Assembly: GCA_949987705.1 (NCBI GenBank)
Contig: CATLJY010000138.1
Coordinates: 55,098-119,097, forward strand
From: Thereva unica
Taxonomy: Eukaryota > Arthropoda > Insecta > Diptera > Therevidae
Reading direction: 5' to 3'
Length of the DNA: 64,000 nucleotides
Shown: positions 8,996 to 19,875 of the stretch, one piece after another
Layout: the number at the start of each line of letters is the position of its first letter
Position numbering within the stretch: the stretch's first letter is position 1
The notes under the pieces: model-generated
The model's input: the letters and a program-made list of their open reading frames with translations, nothing else
Database searches by the model: none
Told to the model about the DNA's origin: nothing
Translations under genes and position numbers: made by a program

Positions 8996-11050
8996 TTAAT
9001 CTTCTTCTGATTCACCTTCTATATGAACAGTTTCCGGATATTCCTCATCTTCAGAAGATTCGCATACCTCCGATTCTATTAACAATTCAGTAGCTTCCGA
9101 TGACAAATGTCGCAATGGTTTTTTCGGAAGTTTCTTTAACGACGAAACTAGAGGATCAGAGTTAACCAGAAGTCTTGAAAAAATATCATGCATGTTTTCT
9201 TTTCTTCCGCATTTCCTAGCGTGATCTTGCCGGAATTTTTTAATGAATTTATTAGAAGCTTCTTGGGCTTCTTCTGAGAGTTGGCCAATTGGTAATGTAG
9301 CCGCACTTATAATATCGGCACCATGCATTAAAATCTTGTGTACAGTTGTTGGCATATAGTACCACTCATACAATTCAACATACAAACGCGCTGTTTCCAG
9401 AGAATATTCTCTAAATTTTTGAATATCAATTTTATAACCACATGAAAGAACCTGTAGTATTACGTGGAACCGCTTTATTAAATTTAAATCCACACCTGTT
9501 ATTTCAGCAGATTTTGAAGCATTTTCGAAAAACCGACGTGCAGTGTTGCCATCATTTGAGGAACCAAAACCAGGCTTAGGCTGATCGACGATTAAACCTA
9601 ACTCTTTTCGAAAACCCTTTTGTATGTCTTTCTTTTGGTTTGCGATTATTTCTTTCTCCTGTTTATCTCGAGTTTGCCACCTTTTTACTTTTTGCTTGTA
9701 AGATATATGCAAACAACATTCGAAACACCGAATCCAAGCGTGTAATGAAGAAATTCCCAAATCTAAATTTTCTTGGTTTACATCCAAATTCAAAATTGCA
9801 TCAATATCGTTAAATTGTTTACTTGTAGCACTACAAATATAACAACGTTGAGAAGATGTTGTATCTGTTAACGCGTTGCAAACTTTACCATCTATCATTG
9901 TCAATTGGAGCTCAAAATTTACTTTAATACTAGTACCATCAATGTTTTTTTCAAATGGTACCAGATTTTTTTGCTGTTCTCGGATTCGCTCGAATTCTTT
10001 TTTTGTAGAATGGGTAGTTTCTTTCAAAAACTGAATTTTTATGGGTCGGCAAAAACGAGGTGAAGAAGGTCGCGGGTTTTTCCACACTATCACTGTTTCA
10101 TTCGTGTCATCATCATTGAATATAACTTGAAGTGGAACTAAAGATGTATAGAAAATACTGGAATCATCGACGGAACAATCATTATCGCTAAATTTTTGTT
10201 TGAAAGTACTTTGTCCGGAAGTACCATCACAGCCCCACTTGCAAATTAAATTTAATTTTTGTAAGTTATCGCGGGATAAATTACTTATAACGTTACGCTG
10301 CACTAACAAAATTCGATATGCCGTATGATTTAATAGAGATTGAAGATCAACTTCCGCGAAAGTTTCGGTGACATTAATATTATCAGGATAACATTCTTCT
10401 TTTGCCTTCGCAACTTGACAATACGCAGGTAAAACTTTACAATTCTTCGAACGGGTTGTCGCTCTAATTACCTCGTATTGGCTTTTACTCAGTCTTCCTT
10501 CCACCAATAATCCCACGGCTTCTGCAGCAGATAATGAGTCCTCCGTTATGTTGTCCAAAGACGCCCTGTATTTCGTGGCTTTAGATGGACTCCCCTCTGT
10601 GACATCCCTAATTACTTTTGACGCGGTCACCTTTCCAGAAGCTCGAAGACTCATGTGAGTGGCAAATGCAAGTTCCTCGGTACAGTGGCGGCGGCGCAAC
10701 TCTTGTGTTCTTCTGCGTTTCGTTCGCTCACTGCATTCAGCGAAACTTGTAGAAGGACGACCGAAATCATGTTCTTCCGGTACATCAACGTTTTTTGCGT
10801 TATCTACCAAAACAATTTCTTTGTCGAGATACTCATGGTTTTTAGAGTAGAAGTTTTTGCGATTCCGAGAACAATCTTTCCATCTTTTTTTCATGTTGCT
10901 AAATTCTTGGGATATACGCCTCTTGTTTTCAGTCGAGAATGAAAATGGACGTCCGATTCTCGCTGCCACATTTTTCTCGATTATATCAGTCCCTTTATCG
11001 AAATTATTAAAAGAATTAATTACAAGCTCGAATATGTCCCTTCTGGTCAT
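8996..11050 (-). CDS. Transib transposase (RAG1-like DDE recombinase)
   Basis: The frame is open without a stop from about 11290 to 8996. The first stretch of that frame (hydrophobic, AT-rich) looks like intron. A consensus acceptor TTATGTTCAG ends at 11077, and the first Met after it is at 11050 (MTRRDIF), giving about 684 residues, usual for Transib. Recognisable blocks include KWGCDGTSGQSTFKQKF (first catalytic Asp), MIDGKVCNALTDTTSSQRC (second Asp region) followed by a CYIC pair, SSLHAWIRCFECCLH, LYVELYEWYYMPTTVHKIL and SEEAQEASNKFIKKFR (likely catalytic Glu). The C-terminus is acidic (SEDEEYPE). An upstream coding exon may exist between 11078 and 11754, but I cannot define it. The frame appears intact; activity is not shown. 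Confidence 0.88.
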   Translation of the reverse strand: MTRRDIFELVINSFNNFDKGTDIIEKNVAARIGRPFSFSTENKRRISQEFSNMKKRWKDCSRNRKNFYSKNHEYLDKEIVLVDNAKNVDVPEEHDFGRPSTSFAECSERTKRRRTQELRRRHCTEELAFATHMSLRASGKVTASKVIRDVTEGSPSKATKYRASLDNITEDSLSAAEAVGLLVEGRLSKSQYEVIRATTRSKNCKVLPAYCQVAKAKEECYPDNINVTETFAEVDLQSLLNHTAYRILLVQRNVISNLSRDNLQKLNLICKWGCDGTSGQSTFKQKFSDNDCSVDDSSIFYTSLVPLQVIFNDDDTNETVIVWKNPRPSSPRFCRPIKIQFLKETTHSTKKEFERIREQQKNLVPFEKNIDGTSIKVNFELQLTMIDGKVCNALTDTTSSQRCYICSATSKQFNDIDAILNLDVNQENLDLGISSLHAWIRCFECCLHISYKQKVKRWQTRDKQEKEIIANQKKDIQKGFRKELGLIVDQPKPGFGSSNDGNTARRFFENASKSAEITGVDLNLIKRFHVILQVLSCGYKIDIQKFREYSLETARLYVELYEWYYMPTTVHKILMHGADIISAATLPIGQLSEEAQEASNKFIKKFRQDHARKCGRKENMHDIFSRLLVNSDPLVSSLKKLPKKPLRHLSSEATELLIESEVCESSEDEEYPETVHIEGESEED

Positions 11051-11718
11051 GGTAATGGCATTCTCAATATCGACATCTGAACATAAAGTAATGCGTGAAA
11101 TGTAAAAAAATGATTTGTTATACAAAATAACAATATTGTTAACATATAAAATTTTTATTGTAAATAATGAAGCTAAAAGGTTAAAGTTATAGTAATGGGC
11201 AATGCGTATTCTTGCAGAAAAAGTGCTACAGATTAAAAAGTCGCAAAAAGTCGCCGTTAATTTTTTAATATGTTTTAACCAAGGGATCAATAAACAGTTT
11301 AAAAAAAATGTTATGCTAAAGCAAGTTGAAGCACAGTTTGTATCACTACATTTGTTAAAAATTTTTTGAATTCCAACTTTAAAAAACGAGTAACTTTATT
11401 TTAGCCGTACTATAACTAAGAAAAATAAAAAAGATTTTTCATTAATTATATATAATTGCACTTATGTTCAGGTGAAGAATCCATTTTACAGAATTGATTT
11501 TGCCCAATTTTTGAAAGTTTTACGTCACTTTGTTTGAAACTCTTGCAAAGACTACAATGAGATCGCTCTGAGCGTCACGCTCAACGGCCACTTTGCGAGT
11601 GGTTTTCGGAGACTGGTTAAGCATTCCGGACCCTCTTAGCGGTCTCACGGTATGCTAGCACTACCAATCTAAGAGTCTAGGGGGGAAAAAAACCCAAATA
11701 AAAATGTTCATTTTTCGA

Positions 11719-11754
11719 CTTTTGGCCAACTTTTTACCGTTTTTGACCACTGTG
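11719..11754 (-). repeat. Transib right TIR
   Basis: Read on the minus strand it starts CACAGTGGTCAAAAACGG and ends GGCCAAAAGTCG. CTACG follows at 11755-11759. Confidence 0.9.
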
Positions 11755-12190
11755 CTACGACCTGATTTATTAAAGCCATACAGCCAGGCTAATTTAGGCT
11801 CTGAGAAGAAAATTTTTAACTATAGACTATCCAGAGCAAGAAACGTTGTTGAAATTACTTTTGGAATAATTACCTCCAGATTTCGCATTTTCCATACGGC
11901 ATTAAATTTGAGGGTTAAAAGTATTGAAGACATAGTTTTGTTCTGCTGTGCATTACACAACTTTCTTATGAAGAAAAAAAATACCCTTTTATTGTCCACA
12001 TGGAGATTTGGATAGGGAATGTATCAGTGATGGGACTGTGTCTTTAGGATTGAGAGCTAATCCCGAGACAAATTTAGAAGTTGGACGAGTTCGAAATGCA
12101 TCTATAGCTGCTAAAGAAATACGTGATCGATTTTCGTATTATTTTAATAATGAAGGGCAAGTTGAATGGCAGAATAACATGATAACATAA

Positions 12191-12480
12191 AAAACCTCCC
12201 ATAAATAAAATTCATATATTTTGAAAAAATAAAAACGATTTAATAAAATTATAAACATATTTCATTTTATAAAAATTAAAAATTTGTATATCCCTATATA
12301 TTTCCTATTTACATCTAATCAGTCCATCATTTCTACACCATAAATGGTGACTAAAACTGCTCTAAGCAAAATAACATATATAGTCCATAACAAGATTAAA
12401 ATTAAAAATAACAAGTTGCAATTCATGTCAGATAACATTTTCAAATTAAAACTTCAAATAAAAATACGGAGTATTTACTT
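12191..12480. other. Convergent 3' space between the two Harbinger-2 genes
   Basis: This is AT-rich sequence between the stop of the plus-strand transposase (12190) and the stop of the minus-strand MADF gene (12481). Polyadenylation-like AATAAA motifs occur near 12205 and 12226. No further gene is seen. Confidence 0.5.
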
Positions 12481-13273
12481 TCAGTTGTCTTTAAAGCTGG
12501 AGAATAATTCCGCAGCATTAGCTGGACATTCACAAGGAGCATTTTTGGTATCCACCAATTTCATAGTCCTAGTTAATGTTCCCAGCTTTGCTTCAAACAG
12601 GATGTCATTTATCAGCTTTTCCGCCAAAATACTCATTTCGGAAGGAAGCTGCTCCAATTTGTTGGTAATATTCTTGCCCACAATTTGAAATTCTGTTTCA
12701 GTTGGCACTTCATTAATTTTTTTATTTATTGAGTCCAGAATTTCATCGGATTTGTCCAATTTTCTTTTTTTTTCATGAGGTGAGCGAAGCGAATTGTCAT
12801 CATCGTCTACCTGTGAGCACATAATTATTTTCTCTACATTTATTTAACTATTATTATCCTACTACCGTGTTATTAAGAAAATCAAAACTCTCCTCTAACG
12901 TTTCACACAAATTCGAGCTGGAATTTCTTGGTTCTTCTTGATCCCTTAAAAAATCCAATTCGTCGAAGTACCACAAATTACTGTGGTATAAATTGTCTTC
13001 ACCACTACCCGATTTACGCGTATTTTCTATTTTTCGTCGTTCTCGTCTGTAGTTTGAACGTAGAGAATTTTTTTTCTTTTTAACTTCTTCGTGTGTCACA
13101 TCCGGATCAATTTCTTTCATCTTTGTGCATAACAACTCGTATGCTGCGTATTTTAAATTTTTATTTTTATAGTTTTTTAATTTTATTTGTCAAAGGCATG
13201 GGCTGCCTCTATATAAGGAAATAAAATCAAGAAGATAGTCTTTTGGCCACGTCCTGATATCTAAATGGCTCAT
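12481..13273 (-). pseudogene. MADF protein of Harbinger-2, nonsense mutation at a conserved Trp position
   Basis: The start ATG is at 13273 (MSHLDIRTWPKDYLL). Exon 1 (13273-12866) gives FISLYRGSPCL, then an in-frame TGA where the MADF family has Trp. It continues with NYKNKNLKYAAYELL, the KKMKEIDPDVT-type block, NYRRERRKIE and LWYFDELDFLRDQEE. A 55-bp intron (donor GTAGTA, acceptor GTGCTCACAG) leads to exon 2 (12810-12481) with a Lys-rich stretch and KNITNKLEQLPSEMSILAEK, the C-terminal block common in insect Harbinger MADF proteins. It lies convergent to the transposase. Apart from the TGA the gene reads well, so it may have decayed late or the TGA may be a sequencing difference. Confidence 0.85.
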
Positions 13274-13514
13274 AATTGATGGTACTCAAAACTAAATATT
13301 ATAAACACAAGAAAAAAAACCAAAATTCAACAATTCAATTTCTGTTATGTTTAATCTGACTGTCAGATAAAAACAAGAAAAATCAAACCGTTTTGATATT
13401 TGGGACAAACTTGTGACAAACATAAAACCAAAAACCAAATTCACCACACACTGTCAATCTTTGTTTGAACGCCTTGTTTGTACGCATAAAACCTTGTAGT
13501 GTGTGGGCCCCTAA

Positions 13515-14404
13515 TATCTTTTTAGGCAATCAATTCTTGTTGTGTAGCTGCGCCACAACATATGCCCGCCCCTTGATATAACATCAACAAAACATACATA
13601 ATAAAACGGGAACAATCGCTATATTTAATTAACAACCCTGATGTACGATGAACTAATCTAACTGGAACTTGACAAACAATATAATTAGAACTTATGGTTA
13701 CTATTATTTTTTAATTTTAAAACTTCATCAAATCGTCTTGTTGTGTCGGAATCTAATTCTCAGCGTTCGTCCTTACCCCAAAAAAAGTGTGTGTCTTCTC
13801 CATTTGCTGGCCTTTATCAAGTCCCACGGTATGGTATTCATTATTGTATATGGGATGTCAATATATTTTCCTTCCCGGGTGGTCACAGTGCAGATATTTT
13901 GATGTCCTTTGTTAGTGTCTTTGTTCATGGGGATTGTCGAAACAACTTCTTCTTGGGTGCTGTTGTTTTGGTGCTTTTTATTAGTGTTTTCATCCAGGGG
14001 GCTGTTTATATATGTAGTATTTAATTTTTATATAAGCAACTGATTTTGGACTCCACTGGGTAAAACACAATTAGCCCAGTCATTAGAGATTTTTTCGTGT
14101 TATAAAATTGTACAGCAAACTGCTTGCACTACTACTTCAGGGGTATCTCATAGATTACTAAAACGAAAAAACCAGCCAAAATTTACTCATGTGGAATTGT
14201 TTAAACAATAATTAGCAACAAAAATGGGTACTTTTTCCGTTTTTGGCGTATACAATAAAAAGTACTGGATGAATTACGGGATATTTGTAGAGAATTGAAA
14301 ACCCTACAAAATGGGGTTTTCTAGACCTCGATCGGATAATTTTTCGCCGCGAAAGGCTAGAAAACTCCTTAAAAAGGCCATTTTTTTCAAAAACTCATAC
14401 CTCT
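13515..14404 (-). other. Unassigned stretch between Harbinger-2 and BEL-1
   Basis: On the minus strand, about 14000-13790 reads a short open segment with TQEEVVSTIPMNKDTNKGHQ and GKYIDIPYTIMNTIPWDL, interrupted by stops. It has the look of a retroelement-internal protein, but I cannot assign it. The rest is AT-rich. The BEL-1 target duplication GTTAC ends the stretch at 14405-14409. Confidence 0.3.
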
Positions 14405-14409
14405 GTTAC

Positions 14410-14723
14410 TGTTAAATGTAATTAAAACTCTCAAAATTTCACCAAAATATATAAATATATTGAAAATTACTTTTTTCTAATTTACACTCAATAAAAATAG
14501 CCAAAATATCCAAATAAGTTAAGAATTACAATTTTTCCAATTTAAAAGCGAACACTTTTTACTACGTTCGAATTTTTCACTATGCTGCTATCCACTCCAT
14601 TTCACGTTTACAAGTGCCGATGCAAAAGTTTTGCCAGTCACTCCAGCTGGGATTAATCTCGAGTGCCAGGAATGTGGGTCCTGTACTCGAGGACAATAGC
14701 GGGCTGCTGTTGTTGCTGCAACA
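14410..14723 (-). repeat. BEL-1 3' LTR
   Basis: On the minus strand it begins TGTTGCAGCAACAACAGC and ends ATTTAACA. It pairs with 22469-22782. The adjacent minus-strand run of 11 G followed by AGAA is the polypurine tract. Confidence 0.93.
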
Positions 14724-14916
14724 TTCTCCCCCCCCCCCCCGCACCGCTTGGAACTGCAGGTTTTGTAACTTTACCTAAAGGGATGATCGGTTGTGTCAAC
14801 GTAATATTTCTGTAAATAAACTTGGTGAATATTCGGCATATGAGGTTAAGCAAAGATAGTAGGAGTGGAAGGGAGTGTGAGTCCCTATAGGAGGAACATG
14901 AATGAAGAAGTTATTG

Positions 14917-17900
14917 CTACGCTGGGGCGGGTTTTGCGTATTTATTATCGTCGATTGGGAGAAGACAAATTTTTGTAACTGGTCTTTCCAATATTACATT
15001 GTGGGTCCGTACTGTAACTATTCTGACCAAGTTGTCGCTGCCTTTATGGACATCAATGATCCGACCCAATAACCAACGTGTTGGTGGCAACCGTTCGTCT
15101 TTGATGAGAAATCCACGTTCCACGTTCGGTTTCACATTTTCCTTCGTCCTTAACCATTTAGGCCGCTGTTGCAGTTGATTCAAATATTCTAAGCTCCATC
15201 GCTTCCAAACGGTTTGAAACAATTGCTGAACAAGTTGATAACGATCTAAACACCACGTTTTGACATCCAAGATCGTCCGTTCTGGAGGAGACAAAAGAGG
15301 ACCTCCAATAAGGAAGTGCCCCGGTGTTAAAGCTGAGAGGTCTTCAGAATCCTGAGACATCGGGGTTAAAAGCCGTGAGTTAAGAACAGCTTCGATTTAC
15401 GCCAACAATGTGTTCATTGCTTCATATGTAAGCACTGTTTTCCCCAATATACGTTTTAAGTGGTACTTGACCGACTTGACGCCAGCCTCCCACAGACCTC
15501 CCATGTGAGGTGACGCGGGTGGTATGAAATGCCACTTTACTCCCTGCTCTTCAAAACTTTGTGCTATTTCCGTTTCCAAACCCTTTAGTAAATCGTTTTT
15601 GCGTCGAATTACAATCGAATTAGCTCCAACGAAATTGGATCCGCAATCACTATATACATCTGTGCAGAGCCCACGACGTGAGACAAACCGTTTAAATGCT
15701 GCAAGAGACCCAGCGGTACTGAGATCGCTCACTAGTTCCAAATGTATGGCCTTCACTATCATACAAACAAATACAGCCACATATCCTTTGTAAGATCGGA
15801 TTCCACGTCCCTTTGAAGATTTTATATCAAAAGGTCCACAATAATCGATCCCACTATGGGCGAAGGGACGATTCACGTTCACTCTGCAACTAGGTAGATT
15901 CGCCATTAATTGGTTCCGCGTCACTCCCTTTTGACGGAAACAAACAGTACATTTGTAATTGTTGGATTTAATGAGATTCCTGGCATTTATTATCCAATAT
16001 TTCTGTCGAAGAAGATTAAACATCAGCTGTACTCCACCATGTAATATAGTTATATGCATGCTGCGCACAATGAGTACTGAAAGATGATTTTTATGAGGTA
16101 GTATTATGGGGTGTTTTTCGGAAAATGATAGTGCTCAATTATTCAAACGACCACCAACTCTTAACAATCCATCTTCATGAAAGAAAGGGTTTAATTTCAG
16201 TAATCGGCTCTTCGATGCAATGGGCTTTTGATGTTGAAGAAGGCATGTGAGTTCTTGTCGGAATTCCGACGTCTGCACATGTCTTATCCAAAAATTGAAC
16301 GCCTGATTAAGTTCTTCTGATGTTAAATATGAAGGCATATGGTTATCATATGACCTTTTCAACTTCTTTATAAATCGCAAATAGTACGCCGTCACTCGCA
16401 CGAGTTTAGATAGATTGGAGAACCTTTCCAACAAATTCCATTCACTGGTAGTGTCAGTGACAAGTAGTGTTGTTACATTAGGTCTGCTTTCTAATGATGT
16501 CTCAAATTGATTTAAGTGTTGCGGCCATTGATGCTTCGCTTGTTTTGAGCCAAGTAGGTCCTGTCCACCAAAGATGATTACTACGCAGTTCGTAAGGGGT
16601 TAGTCCCCTGCTTGCGCAATCTGCTGGATTTTCGGCCGATGTTACATGGTTCCAAATATTTCTCTTTGTGAGTTCATATATATGGGTGACTCGATTTGCA
16701 ACGAACGTAGTAAGGGTTGATGGATGTTTGTGAAGCCACGCCAACACAATTGTCGAATCCGTCCAGGCATACATCTGTGACACATTAATTTTCATTGTAG
16801 TTTTCACTTGGACGAGCAACTTCGTTAATAACGCGGCACCACATAGCTCGAGTCTGGGCAATGTAACAACCTTAATAGGTGCGACTTTGGTTTTTGCTTG
16901 AAGGAGGTGAACGTGTATATCACCATTACAATCACTTACTCGAACATATATGACGGCCGCGTATGCTTTCATTGAAGCATCACAAAACCCATGTAGTTCC
17001 ACACATGTAACCAATTTGTCTAACTTTATCCATCGAGGTATTTGGAGATTTTGGATGCCACTCAAAGAATCATCGTACTTTTTCCAATATGATACGATCT
17101 CTTCCGAAACAGGTTCATCCCAATCTAAGCCTGTCTGCCACATAGTTTGAATTAAGATTTTTCCTACAATGATGATCGGTGCCAACCATACTGTAGGATC
17201 GAACAGCTTCGCTATTTGAGATAAGATTCTTCTCTTAGTGAAAGGTTCATGTAGTGGTTGTAAATCCACTTTGTACAAAAACATATCTGTCGCTGGGTTC
17301 CAGTACATTCCCAGTGCTTTGATCTCCTCCATATTTACTTGTAATGGGATGTTTACTTCACGATCTGATTCCGCTATTGGTTCGAGCACATCGTTGTGAT
17401 TGGATGCCCATTTACGTAGCTCGAACCCTCCAGAGCGTAATAGTTTTTTCAGCTGATCACACTGTTCTAATGCCTCTTTAGTAGTGTCGGCGCCGCTCAT
17501 AAAATCATTTACATAGAAATCTTCTCGAAGAGCTAAAGAACCCGTTGGATACAATTTTTCACCATCCTTAGCTAATTCCTTCAAAGTTCTGATGGCCAAA
17601 TACGGAGCGCTCTTGGTACCAAATGTTACTGTGAGCAATCTATAATCTTTGATTGGTTTTCCAGGGGCATCTCTCCATACAATCCTTTGAAATTCTGCAT
17701 CGTCGCAGTGTATTCGAATTTTCCTGTACATTTTTTGGATGTCCGCCATGTATGCTATTCTGTGTTTCCTCCAACGAAGTAGCACTGTCACGAGAGGCTC
17801 TTGAATAGTAGGCCCTTTGTGTAGTAAGTCATTTAATGATGAACCGTTACTCGTAGGGCAGGAAGCATCAAACACCACGCGTACTTTCGTAGTCGAACTG

Positions 17901-18644
17901 CTGGGTTTTACTACTGCGTGATGTGGAAGATAACAAGATTGAGTGGTTTCATCCTTAAGAATTTCCTCCATGTGTCCCACTTCCAGATACTCCTGAATAC
18001 ATTTCGTATATTCCCTTCTTAGGCCATCGTTTCGTTCCAGATGTTTCTCCACCCGCAACAATCGCGCTATTGCCAACTTTCGGGATGTTCCCAAATTAAT
18101 TTCCGAGGATGGAAGAATGAAGGGCAACCGAACAATATAACGTCCATTAATATCTCTAGAAACTGTGTCTTTGTAGAATTGCTCACACGATTTTTCGTCT
18201 AGGGTTAAAGTTCGTTCCACTGCTACCTCTTCAAGCTCCCAAAATTTGCGTAGATCATCGTCTTGAATTACTGACACGTGATAGCTTTCTACCATAGGTA
18301 TCAGTTGTTCCACATAGTATCCAACCCAAACTTGTGTTTTGCGCCACTGGAGTGCCTGACGGACCCTTTCGTAACCCTTTGGCTATAGTGTCGGCATATA
18401 CGTCAGCTCCCAATAAAACGTCAATATGTCCTGGACTATCAAAGTTTGGGTCAGCCAGAGTCAATCCAGCGATGTGCGTCCAACGAGGTCCTGGCCATCG
18501 ACAGGTCGGTGCAAGATTAGTAATGGTCTTCACAATAAAGGCTTGTATGTTAATTGAAATGTTGTCATATAATGGTGACTTGATTTGGAATACCGCCTTC
18601 GTTTTGATAATTTCACTTTCCATGTTCAATACGCCAGTAATCAC
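14917..18644 (-). pseudogene. BEL-1 pol: protease end, RT, RNase H, integrase, DUF5641
   Basis: From 18644 downward: the protease-RT linker with GHIDVLLGADVYADTI; then, in a shifted frame (18313-16502), RT with LPHHAVVKPSSSTTKVRVVF and VTFGTKSAPYLAIRTL. The active-site motif is FYVNDF where BEL normally has YVDD, so the first catalytic Asp is lost. RNase H shows HGFCDASMKAYAA, PRLELCGAAL and WTDSTIVLAWL. Integrase pieces (16434-16135 and 16068-15397) show IDYCGPFDIK, SDCGSNFVGAN and GGLWEAGVKSVK. An in-frame TAA at 15397 precedes the DUF5641-type end (15360-14917) with ALTPGHFLIGGPLL and RWLLGRIIDVHKG. At least two frameshifts, the stop and the Asp change make it non-functional. Confidence 0.9.
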
Positions 18645-18666
18645 AGTTTGCCTTATGCTGTCTTAG

Positions 18667-18856
18667 TGTTGAAAAAACACGTCTTTCTGCTTATGAAGCC
18701 AAAATAGAAGGGAGATAACAATTTATTCTGTTATTGTCAAATGCATTGTTACAAAAGAATTGTGTTGCCACTTAAATTCTACCGATTACTTTACTCAACA
18801 CCATCTGTATCTGGTTTCAAATATTATTGAATAGAAAATCAAATTTATTTTTAACA
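18667..18856 (-). repeat. Copia 3' LTR
   Basis: 190 bp. On the minus strand it begins TGTTAAAAATAAATTTG and ends GTGTTTTTTCAACA. It differs from the 5' copy by a few bases plus a divergent last 14 bp. Confidence 0.85.
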
Positions 18857-19011
18857 CTCCCACTTTCAATAATATTTTCAACAATAATTTCAAAAGTTCA
18901 AGATGTTAATCCAAAATACAATCTTTTAAAAACTAAAAATGTTAATCCAAAATATAATCTTTCAAAAAAGTTCAAAATCTAAATGAAATTTTCAGCAATG
19001 TTACACTTTAC

Positions 19012-19875
19012 TCACTGCTTTCCTATTCCTATTTTTTTGCAAATCGTTTGAAAACGCTCTTTTGGAAGAGGTTTGGTGAACACATCCGCCAGCTGATTTT
19101 CACTGGTTACACTGTGAATCTCGAATATCCCTTCAGCATACTTTTCCCTTATGAAATGGAATTTTATCTCAATGTGCTTTGTTCGTTTGTGGAACTCAGG
19201 ATTTTTCACCAGCCTAATTGCGCTTTGATTATCCAAAAACTACTTCGACTTCAAGTTTGTTGACAGAAGTTCATCCAGTAATCGCTTTAGCCATATAAGT
19301 TCCGTTACTGCTTGATTCGCTGCCACATATTCTGATTCAGTAGTGGAGAGTACCACACACTTCTGACGTTGCGAAAACCATGAAATTGGTGAAAGACCCA
19401 GACTGCTTAGATGTCCACTTGTTCACCTCCTAGTTTGGTGATCTCCAGCATAATAGGCATCACTGTAACAGTTTAGCTCTGCAGTGGAATAAGATCGCAG
19501 GTGAATACCATAATCAGGTGTTCCGCATAGGTATCGGAATATTCGCTTAACCGCTCTAACGTGTACTACTCCTGGATTCTCCAAATGTCTGCTTACAATT
19601 CCCATTGCAAAGGTAATATCCGGTCTGCTACCAACTGCTAAATACATGAGGCTCCCAACTGCCTCTCGATAAGGATACCTGATGCCCCTTTCTTCTTTGT
19701 TATTGGTGAGAAGGTTAAAAATTCCAGTCTCCATTGGTGTTGACACGGGATGAGCATCTACCATACCGAACTTCTTCAAAATCTTTCGAACGTTCTATCC
19801 TTGAGATAGATGAAATGATCCTTCATCATATCTACATATCTTGAGGCCTAAGTAACACTTTGCTTCTAACACTTT
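19012..19875 (-). pseudogene. Copia RT C-terminal part and RNase H fragment
   Basis: From 19875: VLEAKCYLGLKICRYDEG, a stop at about 19797, KKFGMVDAHPVSTPMETG, YREAVGSLMYLAVGSRPDIT and VKRIFRYLCGTPDYGI, typical of the Copia RT thumb and connection. A stop then precedes VVLSTTESEYVAANQA and LIWLKRLL (RNase H). After another stop come DNQSAIRLVKNPEFHKRTKH, IEIKFHFIREKY and NQLADVFTKPLP, the classic Copia C-terminus, ending at 19012. The N-terminal gag to integrase and the RT fingers/palm are deleted. Confidence 0.9.

Larger units (their letters stand above)
8609..11754 (-). mobile_element. Transib transposon inserted in the Harbinger-2 transposase
   Basis: It has terminal inverted repeats of about 36 bp beginning CACAGTGGTCAAAAACG on both sides, and a 5-bp target duplication CTACG at 8604-8608 and 11755-11759. 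CAC-initial ends with a GC-containing 5-bp duplication, plus a RAG1-related transposase inside, define Transib. The first seven bases, CACAGTG, equal the heptamer of V(D)J recombination signals. Internally, 8695-8780 and 8816-8900 form a diverged direct repeat (GCTGATTACGAATC..., TCAGTTTTTCGAAAAA). Total length is 3146 bp. Exact removal of the element and one duplication would restore the reading phase of the host transposase at this point. Confidence 0.9.
7949..12190 (+). pseudogene. Harbinger-2 DDE transposase, interrupted by Transib
   Basis: Exon A (7949-8194) encodes MDEDMYRELLHMVSANI, then LRFLATGRSYEDLKF, ending in a donor GTATTT. Exon B starts after the acceptor TTTTCAG at 8244 with FPQDENDW, then CLGAIDGKHVRI (first catalytic Asp). 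A frameshift follows near 8360, then SIVLMATVNSSYEFF and FVGDDAFQLR (second Asp). At 8608 the Transib breaks the frame. The reading continues at 11760 with PDLLKPYSQANLG, ARNVVEITFGIITSRFRIF (catalytic Glu) and, after another frameshift near 12010, a C-terminus ending at 12190. The N-terminal part is missing upstream of the SINE. The copy is inactive because of the insertion, frameshifts and N-terminal loss. Confidence 0.85.
7144..13511 (+). mobile_element. Second Harbinger element (Harbinger-2), carrying a SINE and a Transib
   Basis: Diverged inverted ends of about 110 bp are visible: the left end (7144 on) has CCCATACACTACAACGTTTT, and the right end read inverted (13511 back) has CCCACACACTACAAGGTTTT. 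A second CACTACATGGTTTT motif near 7232 corresponds to a subterminal copy. TAA follows the right end. The left flank reads ATA, so the duplication is not exact. Inside are a plus-strand DDE transposase and a minus-strand MADF gene, convergent as in Harbinger-1. A SINE (about 7325-7942) and a Transib (8609-11754) lie within it. It is older and more decayed than Harbinger-1. Confidence 0.75.
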
